Source of the DNA: Seohaeicola zhoushanensis
GTDB lineage: Bacteria; Pseudomonadota; Alphaproteobacteria; Rhodobacterales; Rhodobacteraceae
Direction: 5' to 3'
Length of the DNA: 64,000 nucleotides
Assembly: GCF_014656415.1 (NCBI RefSeq)
Contig: NZ_BNCJ01000016.1
Coordinates: 1-64,000, forward strand
Shown here: piece by piece, positions 15,393-24,425 of the stretch
Position numbering within the stretch: the first letter of the stretch is position 1
How the letters are laid out: every line of letters starts with the position of its first letter
The notes under the pieces: generated by a model
The model's input: the letters and a program-made list of their open reading frames with translations, nothing else
What the model was told of the DNA's origin: nothing
The model's database searches: none
Made by a program: the position numbers and the translations under genes

Positions 15393-17465
15393 ATGTTCGA
15401 GAAACACAAGTTTGCACTAGAAGTTGAAGACTTCGGAGATCTCAATATTGAAATCGCGGAAAAATCGAAGCGCCACAGCAACGCATCCGACTTCGGTGAC
15501 GATGCCTCCGACAAGTCGAGCAAATTTGTAAAATCCACCGTTCTCGGCGGACTGGGTGTCGAGCCAGTCGGCTCCTATGACAGCCTCTCCGGCGAGGCCG
15601 GATCGGAAGTCGTATCCTACTTCGCAGGCAAGCTCTACGTGACCAACGGCGCCGAGGGCCGGATCGACGTTTTCGATGCCATTAGCGGTGATCTGGTCAA
15701 TTCGATCGATCTCACCACCATTCCCGACTTCGGCGGCGTCAACTCCGTCACCGTGACCGAACACGGCATCGCAGCAGCCGTCGAACTCGGGAACGAAGGG
15801 GACGGTGTCGCGCAGAATGGCGTGGTGGCACTGTTCGACCTGACCGGCGCCGCCCTGGGAACGGCCGAGGTTGGGAACCTGCCGGACATGGTCACCTACT
15901 CGAAAGACGGCACCATGATCTTTGTCGCCAACGAAGGCGAGCGGCAGAGCGATCAGGAACCGGCCGGGTCCATTTCGATCATCGACGTGGCAACGATGAC
16001 CGTGGCCACCTTCGGCTTCGAAGAGTTCGACGCAATGGTTCCGGAACTGCGCGACATGGGCGTCCGGATCTTCCCGGATGCGATGCCTTCGACCGATTTC
16101 GAACCCGAGTATATCGCCGAAATCGACGGCAAGCTGCTGGTGACCCTGCAAGAGGCCAACTCGGTTGCGGTGTTCGACCTCGCCAGCATGAGCTGGGAGA
16201 AGATCATCCCGCTCGGCACGCAGGATCATTCCGTCGTCCCGCTCGACGCCTCGGACAAGGACGACGCGATCAACATCACGACATATGAAAACCTGGTCGG
16301 AATTCGAATGCCCGACGCCATCGCCGCAACCGAGATTGACGGCGTCGCCTACTTTCTGACGGCGAACGAGGGCGATGACCGGGGCGATTTCGATGAAGGC
16401 GGCGATGCCGCGCGCGTCGGCGACATTCTCGACGGCGAGGTGGCCGGCGTCTCCATCGATGCTTCGGTCGACACCACCGGCCTCGAGCGGCTGACCGTCT
16501 CGATCATCGACGGCGATACCGATGGCGACGGCGATATCGACGTGCCGCACGCATACGGATCGCGTTCCTTCACCATCTTCGATCTCGACGGCAATATAGT
16601 CTTCGACAGTGGCTCCGATTTTGAAGAGATCATCGCGGCCATCCGTCCGGCAAATGCCTTCAACAATGACGGCTATCCTTCGGACAACCCGGATGTGATC
16701 GACGAGAACCGCTCGGACAACAAGGGGCCCGAGCCGGAGGCTATCGCGATCGGTGAAGTCGATGGCAAGACGCTCGCGTTCATTGGATTGGAACGCGATG
16801 GCGGGATCATGATCTACGACATCTCCAATCCGGCGGACTCGCAGTTCGTGGATTACATCGACAGCTCGGCCTACGGTCACTCGAGCCCGGAGGTCATCAA
16901 GTTCATTCCGGCCTCGGAAAGTGAAACCGGAAACGCCCAGATCGCAGTCGCATACGAGGTTTCGGGCACCACCGCGCTTTACGATATCGCTTTCGGCAAG
17001 GCCATCGTCGGCCGCAACAAGTCCGACGATATCCTGGGCACGATCGGAGACGACGGCATCCGTGCGGGCAACGGCAAGGATATCGTCAATGGTCAGGGCG
17101 GTGACGACGTGATCAAGGGCGAGAATGGCAACGACGTGCTGTTCGGCGGCGCCGGCGATGACAAGATCATCGGCGGCAACGGCGCCGATATCATTGATGG
17201 CGGCATCGGCGACGATCTTTTGATCGGCCGCAACGGTCCTGACACCTTCGTCTTCGCTCTTGGTGCGGGGAACGACACCATCCGGGGCTTCGGCAAAGCA
17301 GACGTGATCGACCTCAGCATGACCGGCCTGAGGTTCGGTGACCTTGTCATCTCCGATGTGGAGCCGGGTCTTGCGCTGGTGGAATACGGCGACATGGGGG
17401 ATACGATCGAAGTCTATCTCCGCAATTCCCATGCGACGCTGGACGCGGGCGATTTCCAGTTCTGA
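15393..17465 (+). CDS. choice-of-anchor I family protein with C-terminal RTX repeats
   Basis: The 690-residue acidic protein has no signal peptide. Residues about 45-540 form a beta-propeller-like choice-of-anchor I region (KLYVTNGAEGRIDVFD, PDMVTYSKDGTMIFVANEGE, YFLTANEGDD, GPEPEAIAIGEVDGKTLAFI), a domain found in alkaline-phosphatase-like exported proteins. The C-terminus has glycine/aspartate nonapeptide repeats of the RTX type (GGDDVIKGENGNDVLFGGAG and neighbours) that bind calcium, which points to type I secretion with an uncleaved C-terminal signal. No type I secretion genes are nearby. The ATG at 15393 follows AGGGAAGG. A frame start at 15360 lacks support. It appears monocistronic. 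Confidence 0.85.
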   Translation: MFEKHKFALEVEDFGDLNIEIAEKSKRHSNASDFGDDASDKSSKFVKSTVLGGLGVEPVGSYDSLSGEAGSEVVSYFAGKLYVTNGAEGRIDVFDAISGDLVNSIDLTTIPDFGGVNSVTVTEHGIAAAVELGNEGDGVAQNGVVALFDLTGAALGTAEVGNLPDMVTYSKDGTMIFVANEGERQSDQEPAGSISIIDVATMTVATFGFEEFDAMVPELRDMGVRIFPDAMPSTDFEPEYIAEIDGKLLVTLQEANSVAVFDLASMSWEKIIPLGTQDHSVVPLDASDKDDAINITTYENLVGIRMPDAIAATEIDGVAYFLTANEGDDRGDFDEGGDAARVGDILDGEVAGVSIDASVDTTGLERLTVSIIDGDTDGDGDIDVPHAYGSRSFTIFDLDGNIVFDSGSDFEEIIAAIRPANAFNNDGYPSDNPDVIDENRSDNKGPEPEAIAIGEVDGKTLAFIGLERDGGIMIYDISNPADSQFVDYIDSSAYGHSSPEVIKFIPASESETGNAQIAVAYEVSGTTALYDIAFGKAIVGRNKSDDILGTIGDDGIRAGNGKDIVNGQGGDDVIKGENGNDVLFGGAGDDKIIGGNGADIIDGGIGDDLLIGRNGPDTFVFALGAGNDTIRGFGKADVIDLSMTGLRFGDLVISDVEPGLALVEYGDMGDTIEVYLRNSHATLDAGDFQF

Positions 17466-17476
17466 AATATTGTCTG

Positions 17477-17503
17477 TCCGGGCCAGCCATTGGCTGGCCC
17501 GGA
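17477..17503 (+). terminator. 13-bp hairpin after the RTX gene
   Basis: TCCGGGCCAGCCA (17477-17489) and TGGCTGGCCCGGA (17491-17503) are perfect inverted repeats, 12 nt after the stop codon and between converging genes. It probably stops transcription in both directions, although no strong T-tract follows. Confidence 0.75.
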
Positions 17504-17555
17504 TCTCCGGCCTTTGAACTCAAGGCTGTTCCCGCGGCCCGATCCAGACCGGACG

Positions 17556-19214
17556 TTACGCCAATTCGACCTGTACGAAGGGCTCGGGCTGTCTGTCCCC
17601 ACTGCCGCCGAAGCGCGGAACGGCTGCGATGAGGCGTTTCGTATAGGGATGCTGCGGGTTCCTGAGCACCGTTTCGGTCGGCCCGGTCTCGACGATCTTG
17701 CCCTGATGCATCACCGCGATCCGGTGGCTCACCCGTTCCACCACCGCGATATCATGGCTGATGAACAGGAAAGACACCGCGTCCCGGCGCTGGATCTCGG
17801 CCATCAGGTCGGTGATCCGCCGTGCGTTCGACACGTCGAGCGCCGAGACCGCCTCGTCCGCCACGATGATCTGCGGCCGCACCGAGAGTGCCCGCGCAAT
17901 ACATATCCGCTGACGCTGCCCGCCCGAGAACTGGTGCGGATAACGTTCCGCCACCTCGGCTGGCAACCCGACCCTCTCGAGGAGCCTCGCCGCCAGTTCG
18001 CTACGGTCGCGGGGGGTGACTATGCCGTGCAGGATCGCGGGCTCGGTGACCGCGTCGCGCACCGACATGCGCGGATTGAGCGAGGCATAGGGATCCTGGA
18101 ACACCATCTGCATCCTGGCGCGATGTGGCTTGAGCGCGGACGGGGCCAGGGTGTCGATACGGGTGCCCAGAAGCTCCACCTCCCCCGCCGCCGGCTCCAC
18201 CAGCCGCATGATCGACCGCGCCAAAGTCGATTTCCCGCAGCCCGACTCTCCGACCAGGCCCAGGGTCTCGCCCCGGCCCAGCACGATCGACACGTCGTTC
18301 ACCGCCACCGTCGCGGCATGGCGCGCGAACATGCCGCCGCCAAAGCGCGTGGTCAGCCCCGTCACCTTCAGCACCGGAGCGGGGGCCGTCAGCGGTGCCG
18401 GGGCACCTTCGCCCAGCCGCGGCGACGCGGCCATCAGCTCGGCGGTATAGGCGGCGCGCGGCGCCGAGAAGATCTCCGATGTCCGCCCCTCCTCGATCTT
18501 CTCGCCGTTCTTCATCACCACCACCCGATCAGCGATCTCCGAGATGACGCCCAGGTCATGGGTGATGAACAGCACCGCCATTCCCAGCTCGCGCTGCAAG
18601 CCGGCGATCAGCTTCAGGATCTCGGCCTGCGTCGTCACGTCGAGCGCGGTTGTCGGTTCGTCCGCGATTAGCACCTCGGGCTCGCAGCTCAGCGCCATCG
18701 CGATCATCACCCGCTGGCGCAAACCGCCGGACAGTTCGTGCGGATACTGGTCAAGCCGTCGCTCCGGCTCGGGGATCTTGACCCGGTCCAGCGCCGCACG
18801 GGCCGCCTCGCGCGCCGCGCCGCCGCGCAGCCCCCGATGCAGGGCCAGCGTCTCGCCCATCTGGGCGCCAATGGTCATCACCGGGTTGAGCGAAGTCATC
18901 GGTTCCTGGAAGATCATCGCGATCCGCCCGCCACGCAGGTCGCGCAGGGCGGCCGAGGCCAGCCGCGTCACCTCCAGAGGGTCGGTCTCTCCCAGCCGGA
19001 CCGACCCGCCGATGATCCGCCCGCCCTCGCGTTCAACAAGCCGCAGGATCGACAGCGCTGTCGCGCTCTTGCCCGACCCGCTTTCGCCGACCAGCGCCAG
19101 GGTCTCGCCACGGTGAATGTCGAAGGAAAGCCCGTGCACGGCCTCCACATCGCCAAAGGCGATGCGGAGGTCGCGAACCGAAAGCACGGGGGCGGGAACG
19201 GCAAAGGCGATCAT
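17556..19214 (-). CDS. ABC transporter ATP-binding protein, fused DppD-DppF type
   Basis: The 552-residue protein has two complete ATPase domains in tandem. The first has Walker A GESGSGKSATA, signature LSGGLRQRV and Walker B VLIADEPTTALD. The second has GESGCGKSTLARS, FSGGQRQRICIARAL and IIVADEAVSALD. Each is followed by the oligopeptide/dipeptide-type C-terminal extension. The ATG at 19214 overlaps the metallophosphoesterase stop by 4 nt. It powers the importer encoded by the upstream permease and binding-protein genes. It is the last gene of the operon. Confidence 0.93.
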   Translation of the reverse strand: MIAFAVPAPVLSVRDLRIAFGDVEAVHGLSFDIHRGETLALVGESGSGKSATALSILRLVEREGGRIIGGSVRLGETDPLEVTRLASAALRDLRGGRIAMIFQEPMTSLNPVMTIGAQMGETLALHRGLRGGAAREAARAALDRVKIPEPERRLDQYPHELSGGLRQRVMIAMALSCEPEVLIADEPTTALDVTTQAEILKLIAGLQRELGMAVLFITHDLGVISEIADRVVVMKNGEKIEEGRTSEIFSAPRAAYTAELMAASPRLGEGAPAPLTAPAPVLKVTGLTTRFGGGMFARHAATVAVNDVSIVLGRGETLGLVGESGCGKSTLARSIMRLVEPAAGEVELLGTRIDTLAPSALKPHRARMQMVFQDPYASLNPRMSVRDAVTEPAILHGIVTPRDRSELAARLLERVGLPAEVAERYPHQFSGGQRQRICIARALSVRPQIIVADEAVSALDVSNARRITDLMAEIQRRDAVSFLFISHDIAVVERVSHRIAVMHQGKIVETGPTETVLRNPQHPYTKRLIAAVPRFGGSGDRQPEPFVQVELA

Positions 19215-20056
19215 TCCGCTGCAAGCTCGCGCAGGAAGGGGGCGAGCGGCGGCGTCCAGCGGCGCGCCCGAGGCGTCAGCCGCGCCTGGAACGGATCGTC
19301 GCCGAAGACTTCCCAGTTCACCGTCTCGCCCAGCTCCAGCAGCCCCCAGGCCCGCGCCGGCTCGCCGCCGGTGGTGAAGCTCTCGGTCAGGCTCTGCTGG
19401 GTGATATGCGGGATGCCGTCGACGGTCGTGACCGTGTTCCAATGCACGTGGCCCGCGACGCAGACCACCGGCACACGGGCCTGCGCCAGCGCCGCGCGGG
19501 CGCGCTCCGACTGCGGATAGGTCGAGAGTGATGCATTCCGCTGGAAGTAGTAGTTGCCGGTCTGGCTGTGCTCCGAGAACGGCACGTGACTTGCAACCAG
19601 TGTCGGCTTCCCTGCCCTCTGTGCCATCTGCGACAGCCACAGCAGGTCGGCCTCCGGCAGGTCGAAGCCCGGCCGCGGCGCAGCGCGGTGGATCTTCGAA
19701 TCCGCACGCCACAGGGCCAGTTGCCAGGCGCCAAGGTCGATGACCTCGTGCGAAAGGTCGCGACCGAGGATTTCGGCATTGTCGCCGACGCTCAGGTGGT
19801 CGCGGTCGTGATTGCCGCAGATGTGATGCACCGGCATCTCCAGCCGGGCGAAGAGTTCGGTCACTTCGCGCTCGAGACGGGCATCGGTCTGGCTGTCGAC
19901 GTCGGAGATGCGATCGCCGAGCTCCAGCACCAGGTCCGGCTTCTCGGCATTGGCCCAGTCGATGAAGGCCGCCAGCAGTTCGAGCGCGGTATCGCCCCGC
20001 TTCGTGTGCGACGGCGCGCCATGGTGGATATCGGTGACGATGGCGATGCGGGTCAT
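19211..20056 (-). CDS. calcineurin-like metallophosphoesterase
   Basis: The 281-residue cytoplasmic protein carries the ordered metal-ligand motifs of the family: TDIHHG (D-x-H), LELGDRISD (GDxxD variant), CGNHDRDH (GNHD), VASHVPF and the C-terminal AGHVHWN (GHxH). The family hydrolyses phosphomono- or diesters with a dimetal centre. The ATG at 20056 is preferred over a 156-codon arginine/glycine-rich extension that overlaps the binding-protein gene. It sits inside an ABC importer operon that also has a HAD phosphatase, so the imported compound is probably a phosphorylated molecule. A cNMP or glycerophosphodiester activity is possible but not shown. Confidence 0.85.
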   Translation of the reverse strand: MTRIAIVTDIHHGAPSHTKRGDTALELLAAFIDWANAEKPDLVLELGDRISDVDSQTDARLEREVTELFARLEMPVHHICGNHDRDHLSVGDNAEILGRDLSHEVIDLGAWQLALWRADSKIHRAAPRPGFDLPEADLLWLSQMAQRAGKPTLVASHVPFSEHSQTGNYYFQRNASLSTYPQSERARAALAQARVPVVCVAGHVHWNTVTTVDGIPHITQQSLTESFTTGGEPARAWGLLELGETVNWEVFGDDPFQARLTPRARRWTPPLAPFLRELAAE

Positions 20057-20109
20057 TTCAATACTCCGTTGAAGGTTGGGCCGGGCGAAGCCGCCCGGCC
20101 CGAGGGGGC

Positions 20110-21660
20110 TCAGCTGTCGGCCAGCGAGATGCTGCCGGCGCGGAAGTCGAGTACATAGGGGATATGTCCGGGCAGAGGCGCCCAGTTGACCGAGGCTTTC
20201 ATGCCCCAGCTTTCGAAGGGCCGGTAGAGCGGCAGGACGGCCGGGTCTTCCTTCACCCGCTCCATCACCTCTACATAGGCCGCCTTGCGCGCCTCCACGT
20301 CGGTGGAGAACCGGAAGCGTTCCCATTTCTCGGCAAAGTCGGCGTCCGTGTTGTAGCGGCCTTCGCTTTCCGACGGACCATTCGGCGCCCACATCACCCC
20401 GAAGGACCCGAACGGGTCGGCGAAATACATCGGGTTCGACCAGTTGCGGGTCATCATCTCGGGGTCGTTGCCCGACCACTTGTCCTTGACCACGACCTTG
20501 CCGTTGACCCCGACCGCGGCCCACATCTCCATGATCGCCTGCGCGGCCAGAAGGCCGTTGGTGTAATAGGTCGCGGCGGTATCATAGGTGATCTCGAAGC
20601 CGTCGTAGCCGGCCTCCTTAAGCAGGGCCTTGGCCCGCTCGGGATCGTATTCGAAGGTCACGAGGTCCGGCTGGTGCAGCGCGCCCATCTCCTTCATCGT
20701 ATGGGTCGAGGGCACCACGGCCTTGCCCAGCCACAGCGCCTCGTTGAGCGCATCGCGGTCGATGGCGAGGCTCAGCGCCTTGCGGATGCGGGCATCCTTC
20801 AGCTTGGCGTGGTTCTGGTTCATGATCATGACGTGGAACAGCGCGGTAGCCGAACCCTCGGTCTTCAGGTTCGGGTCGCTGTCGACCAGCGACAGCTGGT
20901 CCGGCGCCAGGTTGGTGATGATGTCGGCCTCGCCGGTCTTGAGCGCGGTGACACGGCTGGCGGTCTCGGCGATCTGAACCACATTGACCCGCTCCAGCGG
21001 CGCACGGTCGCCCCAGAAATCGTCGAACCGCGTCCAGACCAGCTTTTCGCCCGGCTGGAAGGTCTCGACCTTGTAGGGCCCGGTCCCCACCGGTGCCAGC
21101 GCGAAGGCCTCGTAGTCGCTATCCTCGGCCACGTTCGGATCGCCGGTCAGCGCCTTGGTGTATTTCTCCGGGATGATCATGATCTGCTGCAGCGAGATCA
21201 GCGTTTCCCACAGCGGTTCCTCGCGCGCGGCGTGGATGCGAATGGTGTGCTCGTCGACCTTCTCGGCCTTGGTGAAGTTGCCGAGACGGTCCTTGGCGCG
21301 CACCACGTAGAGCGGGAAGGTCGCCTGGATCATCCGGTTCAGCGAGAAGATCACGTCATCGGCCGTCATGTCGTCGCCGTTGTGAAACTTGACGCCCTCG
21401 CGCAGCTTCAGTTCCATCACGGTCGGTTCGACCAGCTCCCAGGAGGTGGCCAGCGCCGGAACCCACTCGGATTCCAGCTTGTGGTGGTCGCGGTCGATCA
21501 GCGTATCGAAGCTGTTGTAATAGAACTGCGACCCCACGTTCGAGTGGTCGCGGCCCGGATCGAGATAGGGTGCCATGTTGGCGGCACCCACGGTGATCTC
21601 CTGCGCGGCGGCGGCCAGCGGCATCAGGGCAAGGGCAGTGGTGAGCATCAGTCGGATCAT
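20110..21660 (-). CDS. ABC transporter substrate-binding protein, family 5 (DppA/OppA type)
   Basis: The 516-residue exported protein has a signal peptide (about residues 1-19, ending AAAAQ). SBP_bac_5 features include WVPALATSWELVEPTVMELKLREGVKFHNGDDMTADDVIFSLNR and DARIRKALSLAIDRDALNE. Full length for the family. It is co-directional with the two permeases and the fused ATPase. Family 5 proteins bind peptides, nickel, glutathione, opines or sugars. The phosphatase neighbours suggest a phosphorylated ligand, which is an inference. Confidence 0.92.
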   Translation of the reverse strand: MIRLMLTTALALMPLAAAAQEITVGAANMAPYLDPGRDHSNVGSQFYYNSFDTLIDRDHHKLESEWVPALATSWELVEPTVMELKLREGVKFHNGDDMTADDVIFSLNRMIQATFPLYVVRAKDRLGNFTKAEKVDEHTIRIHAAREEPLWETLISLQQIMIIPEKYTKALTGDPNVAEDSDYEAFALAPVGTGPYKVETFQPGEKLVWTRFDDFWGDRAPLERVNVVQIAETASRVTALKTGEADIITNLAPDQLSLVDSDPNLKTEGSATALFHVMIMNQNHAKLKDARIRKALSLAIDRDALNEALWLGKAVVPSTHTMKEMGALHQPDLVTFEYDPERAKALLKEAGYDGFEITYDTAATYYTNGLLAAQAIMEMWAAVGVNGKVVVKDKWSGNDPEMMTRNWSNPMYFADPFGSFGVMWAPNGPSESEGRYNTDADFAEKWERFRFSTDVEARKAAYVEVMERVKEDPAVLPLYRPFESWGMKASVNWAPLPGHIPYVLDFRAGSISLADS

Positions 21661-21723
21661 TGTGGTCTCCGGTTCTGGGTTGAAAGGCTTTGGTCAGGCC
21701 GGTTCGCCGGCTCTTCTCGTTTG

Positions 21724-22605
21724 TCAGCGGTCGCGCAGGCGGACATCGGCGCGGTCACGCAGCCAGTCGCCAAGGATCTGCACGGAGAAGGTCAGCGCCA
21801 CGATCAGCGCGGCGGGGGCCAGCACGATCCAGGGAGCCGTCGGCATGTAGTCGCGGCCCAGCCCGACCATCGAGCCCAGCGAGGGTTGCGGCGGCTGCAC
21901 GCCCAGGCCCAGGAAGCTCAGCGTGCTTTCCAGGATGACGATGTTCGACAGCGCCAGGGTGAACTGCACCACCAGCGGCGAGACGAGATTGGGCAGGATG
22001 TGGCGGACAGCGGTATAGACCGGCCCTGCCCCCGCGGTCCGCGCCGCTTCGAGGAAGGGCTGGACCGAAAGCCGGCGCGCCTCGGCGCGCACGATACGGG
22101 CGTATTGCTCCCATCCGGCGATGCCCAGCACCAGGACAAGCACCGTCAGGCTAGATCCCATGAGCGAAAGCACCAGCAGTGCGACCAGGGTGAAGGGAAT
22201 GGCGATCTGCATGTCGACCAGCGCCATGATCGTATCCTCGACCCAGCCGCGGCGCAGGCCCGCGATCAGCCCCAGTGCGCCGCCGATCAGCAGGCCGATC
22301 ACCGCCCCCGCAAAAGCCAGCGCAAGGGTGAGCCGCAGCCCGTGGAGCGAACGGGACAGCACGTCCCGTCCCAGCTCGTCGGTACCGGCGAAGTGCCCTG
22401 CCGCGAAGCGTTCGAACCCGATCGGAGGACGCAGGCGGCTGAGCAGGCTCTGCGCCAGCGGGTCGTACGGGGCGATCAACGGCGCCAGCAGGGCCGAGGC
22501 GGCAAGCAGCGCGGCAATGCCGATGGCAACCTTCTGGATCGGATCGGCCCGGCGCGGCTTGCGGCGGCGCTCTGCGGCAAAGGCGGGATCTGCGGCGATG
22601 GTCAT
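21724..22605 (-). CDS. ABC transporter permease, DppC type
   Basis: The 293-residue protein has about six membrane helices and the DppC hallmark GTDELGRDVLSRSLHGLRLTL. The EAA loop region is EAARTAGAGPVYTAVRHILPN. The C-terminal LESTLSFLGLGVQPPQPSLGSM is also typical. The ATG at 22605 follows the DppB stop by 11 nt. A longer frame start at 22782 lies inside the DppB gene and is rejected. Confidence 0.93.
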   Translation of the reverse strand: MTIAADPAFAAERRRKPRRADPIQKVAIGIAALLAASALLAPLIAPYDPLAQSLLSRLRPPIGFERFAAGHFAGTDELGRDVLSRSLHGLRLTLALAFAGAVIGLLIGGALGLIAGLRRGWVEDTIMALVDMQIAIPFTLVALLVLSLMGSSLTVLVLVLGIAGWEQYARIVRAEARRLSVQPFLEAARTAGAGPVYTAVRHILPNLVSPLVVQFTLALSNIVILESTLSFLGLGVQPPQPSLGSMVGLGRDYMPTAPWIVLAPAALIVALTFSVQILGDWLRDRADVRLRDR

Positions 22606-22616
22606 GACAAGGCCCC

Positions 22617-23543
22617 TCACGCGCTGGACAGGCGAATGCGCGGATCGGCCAGCGCATAGGCGACGTCGGTGAGCGCATTGATGACGACGACGGCAACCGC
22701 GACCGCGATGACGCCGAACTGCAGCGTCGGGTAGTCCCGCATGATCGCGGCATTCACCAGAAGCTGGCCGATGCCGGGCCACGAGAAGATGCTTTCGACA
22801 ACCACGCTGCCGGCGGCGGCAAGGCCGGCGATCTGCAACCCGATGACCGAGATCACGGTGACCCCCGCATTGCCGAGCCCGTGACGCAGGACCACCCGGG
22901 CCTCGCTCAGCCCCTTGGCGCGGGCGGTGCGGATGAAGTCCTGCCCCAGCACGTCGAGCATCGCGTTGCGGGTGAAACGGGTCAGCGCCGCGATCAGCAC
23001 GCCGGACATGGCGATGGTCGGCATGATGAAGTGGAGAAAACTGCCGTTCCCAACCACCGGCAACCAGTTGAGCCAGTAGGAGAAGATCAGGATCATCACG
23101 ATGGCGAGCACGAAGGACGGCACGGCATAGCCCGCGAAGGCCAGCATCATCACGGCCGATCCGACCCAGCTCTTGCGATAAACCGCGCCCAGCACCCCCA
23201 GCGGCAAGGAAACCACCACGGTCAGCGCCACCGACGCCAGCAGCAGTTGCGCCGAGGGCCGGAGCCGTTCCGCGACCACCTCGGTGACCGGGCGGCGGTC
23301 GATGAAGCTCAGGCCGAATTCGCCCGACAGGACGCCGCGCAGGAAGGCCAGGTATTGCTGCAGCAGCGTGCCGTCGAGCTGGAAGTAGCGGATCAGCTCT
23401 TCCCGGCCCTCGGCCGTCAACCCGTCACCGAGAAAGGTGTCGATGGGGTTGCCCGACAGCCGCGTGGCCACGAAGGTCACTGTCACGATGGCAAAGAGCG
23501 TCACCATCGCCTTCACGGGAATCTTCACCAGGTAGGCGATCAT
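22617..23543 (-). CDS. ABC transporter permease, DppB type
   Basis: The 308-residue protein has six membrane helices and the DppB pattern: the N-terminal TFVATRLSGNPIDTFLG, the periplasmic GEFGLSFIDRRPV loop, and the EAA loop DFIRTARAKGLSEARVVLRHGLGN. It ends with SIFSWPGIGQLLVNAAIMRDYP. The start overlaps the HAD stop by 4 nt, so the HAD gene is translated first in the same mRNA. Confidence 0.93.
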   Translation of the reverse strand: MIAYLVKIPVKAMVTLFAIVTVTFVATRLSGNPIDTFLGDGLTAEGREELIRYFQLDGTLLQQYLAFLRGVLSGEFGLSFIDRRPVTEVVAERLRPSAQLLLASVALTVVVSLPLGVLGAVYRKSWVGSAVMMLAFAGYAVPSFVLAIVMILIFSYWLNWLPVVGNGSFLHFIMPTIAMSGVLIAALTRFTRNAMLDVLGQDFIRTARAKGLSEARVVLRHGLGNAGVTVISVIGLQIAGLAAAGSVVVESIFSWPGIGQLLVNAAIMRDYPTLQFGVIAVAVAVVVINALTDVAYALADPRIRLSSA

Positions 23544-24364
23544 TGCCGGGCGCTCCGCTGGATGTGCAGAAAGGAAATGCCCGCGGCCGCTGCGGCCAAG
23601 CCGTCGGTATCGGGATTGTCCCCGACGAAGATCGCCGCCCCAGGCTCATGTCCGCTACGCTCCAGCGCGGTCAGCAGCATCGACGGGTCGGGCTTGCCGA
23701 GACTGCTCCAGCGCAGGCCGGGCCGAATGGCGCGCAGCGCCGCCAGCAGGGCGCCGGTCTCGGCCACCGGCTGGCCATCCTGGGCGGGGTGCGACAGGTC
23801 TTCGTTTGCAACCCACAGCACGGCGCCGGCAGCCAGGTCGGCCAGTATCGGCCCCATGGTCTCGACCGTCACCGCCGGATCGCGGCAGAGCAGCACCGCC
23901 TCGGGCGTCTCGGCCTCCGGATCCATGCCCAGCACCCGCGCCCGCGCTTTCAGCGACGGATCGGCCCAGAGCCGCAGACGGCGCACGCCTTCGACCCGCG
24001 CGAGATATTCGAGCGTCACCACGCCGGCGAGAAGGATCCGCTCGGCAGGCACGACCATCCCGAGGCGCGCGAGGCGCATCGACAGCGTGTCAGCCGTCGC
24101 ATCCGAGCAATTCGAGATCACCCAAAGCCGCGCGCCACAGGCCGCGACGAAGGCCGGCGCCTCGTCGAAGGCACGGCCATCCGAGACAAGGCAACCGTCG
24201 AGATCGCAAAGCACGATCCCGGCCTCCCCCACGGCAGCAGGATCCAGCGCCGAGCGGCGGATACTGTGGGGAATGAAGTGCTTAACGTCGTCCAAGTCGC
24301 GGTCTCCTGTCTCGGCCGGAAAGTTCCTGCTTCCGGGCCGACTTTTCGCCGCGGCCTGTGACAT
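23540..24364 (-). CDS. HAD-superfamily phosphatase (NagD/subfamily IIA-like)
   Basis: The 274-residue hydrolase has motif I LCDLDGCLV, motif II ISNCSD, motif III Lys in GKPDPSMLL and motif IV VGDNPDTDGLAAAAAG. These are the catalytic elements of HAD phosphatases with a IIA-type cap. It is the first gene of the ABC importer operon, and ATGA-coupled to the permease. No strong ribosome site precedes the ATG, so the first 30-40 residues may not be translated. Along with the metallophosphoesterase it could dephosphorylate an imported phosphoester. Confidence 0.82.
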   Translation of the reverse strand: MSQAAAKSRPGSRNFPAETGDRDLDDVKHFIPHSIRRSALDPAAVGEAGIVLCDLDGCLVSDGRAFDEAPAFVAACGARLWVISNCSDATADTLSMRLARLGMVVPAERILLAGVVTLEYLARVEGVRRLRLWADPSLKARARVLGMDPEAETPEAVLLCRDPAVTVETMGPILADLAAGAVLWVANEDLSHPAQDGQPVAETGALLAALRAIRPGLRWSSLGKPDPSMLLTALERSGHEPGAAIFVGDNPDTDGLAAAAAGISFLHIQRSARQ

Positions 24365-24425
24365 GGACGTAACGAAGCGAAGCTAAACCTTGAGAGAACC
24401 AAAGCCCGATTTTGGAGAATCGCTC

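Noticed and set aside
15417-17432. 671-residue minus-strand frame opposite the RTX gene
   Set aside because: It is antisense to RTX repeats and a conserved domain, with repetitive low-complexity composition and no family motif.
20164-22659. Very long plus-strand open frame (831 residues) opposite the ABC operon
   Set aside because: It is antisense to clearly conserved binding-protein and permease genes, rich in His, Arg, Gln and Gly, and typical of the shadow frames in GC-rich genomes.
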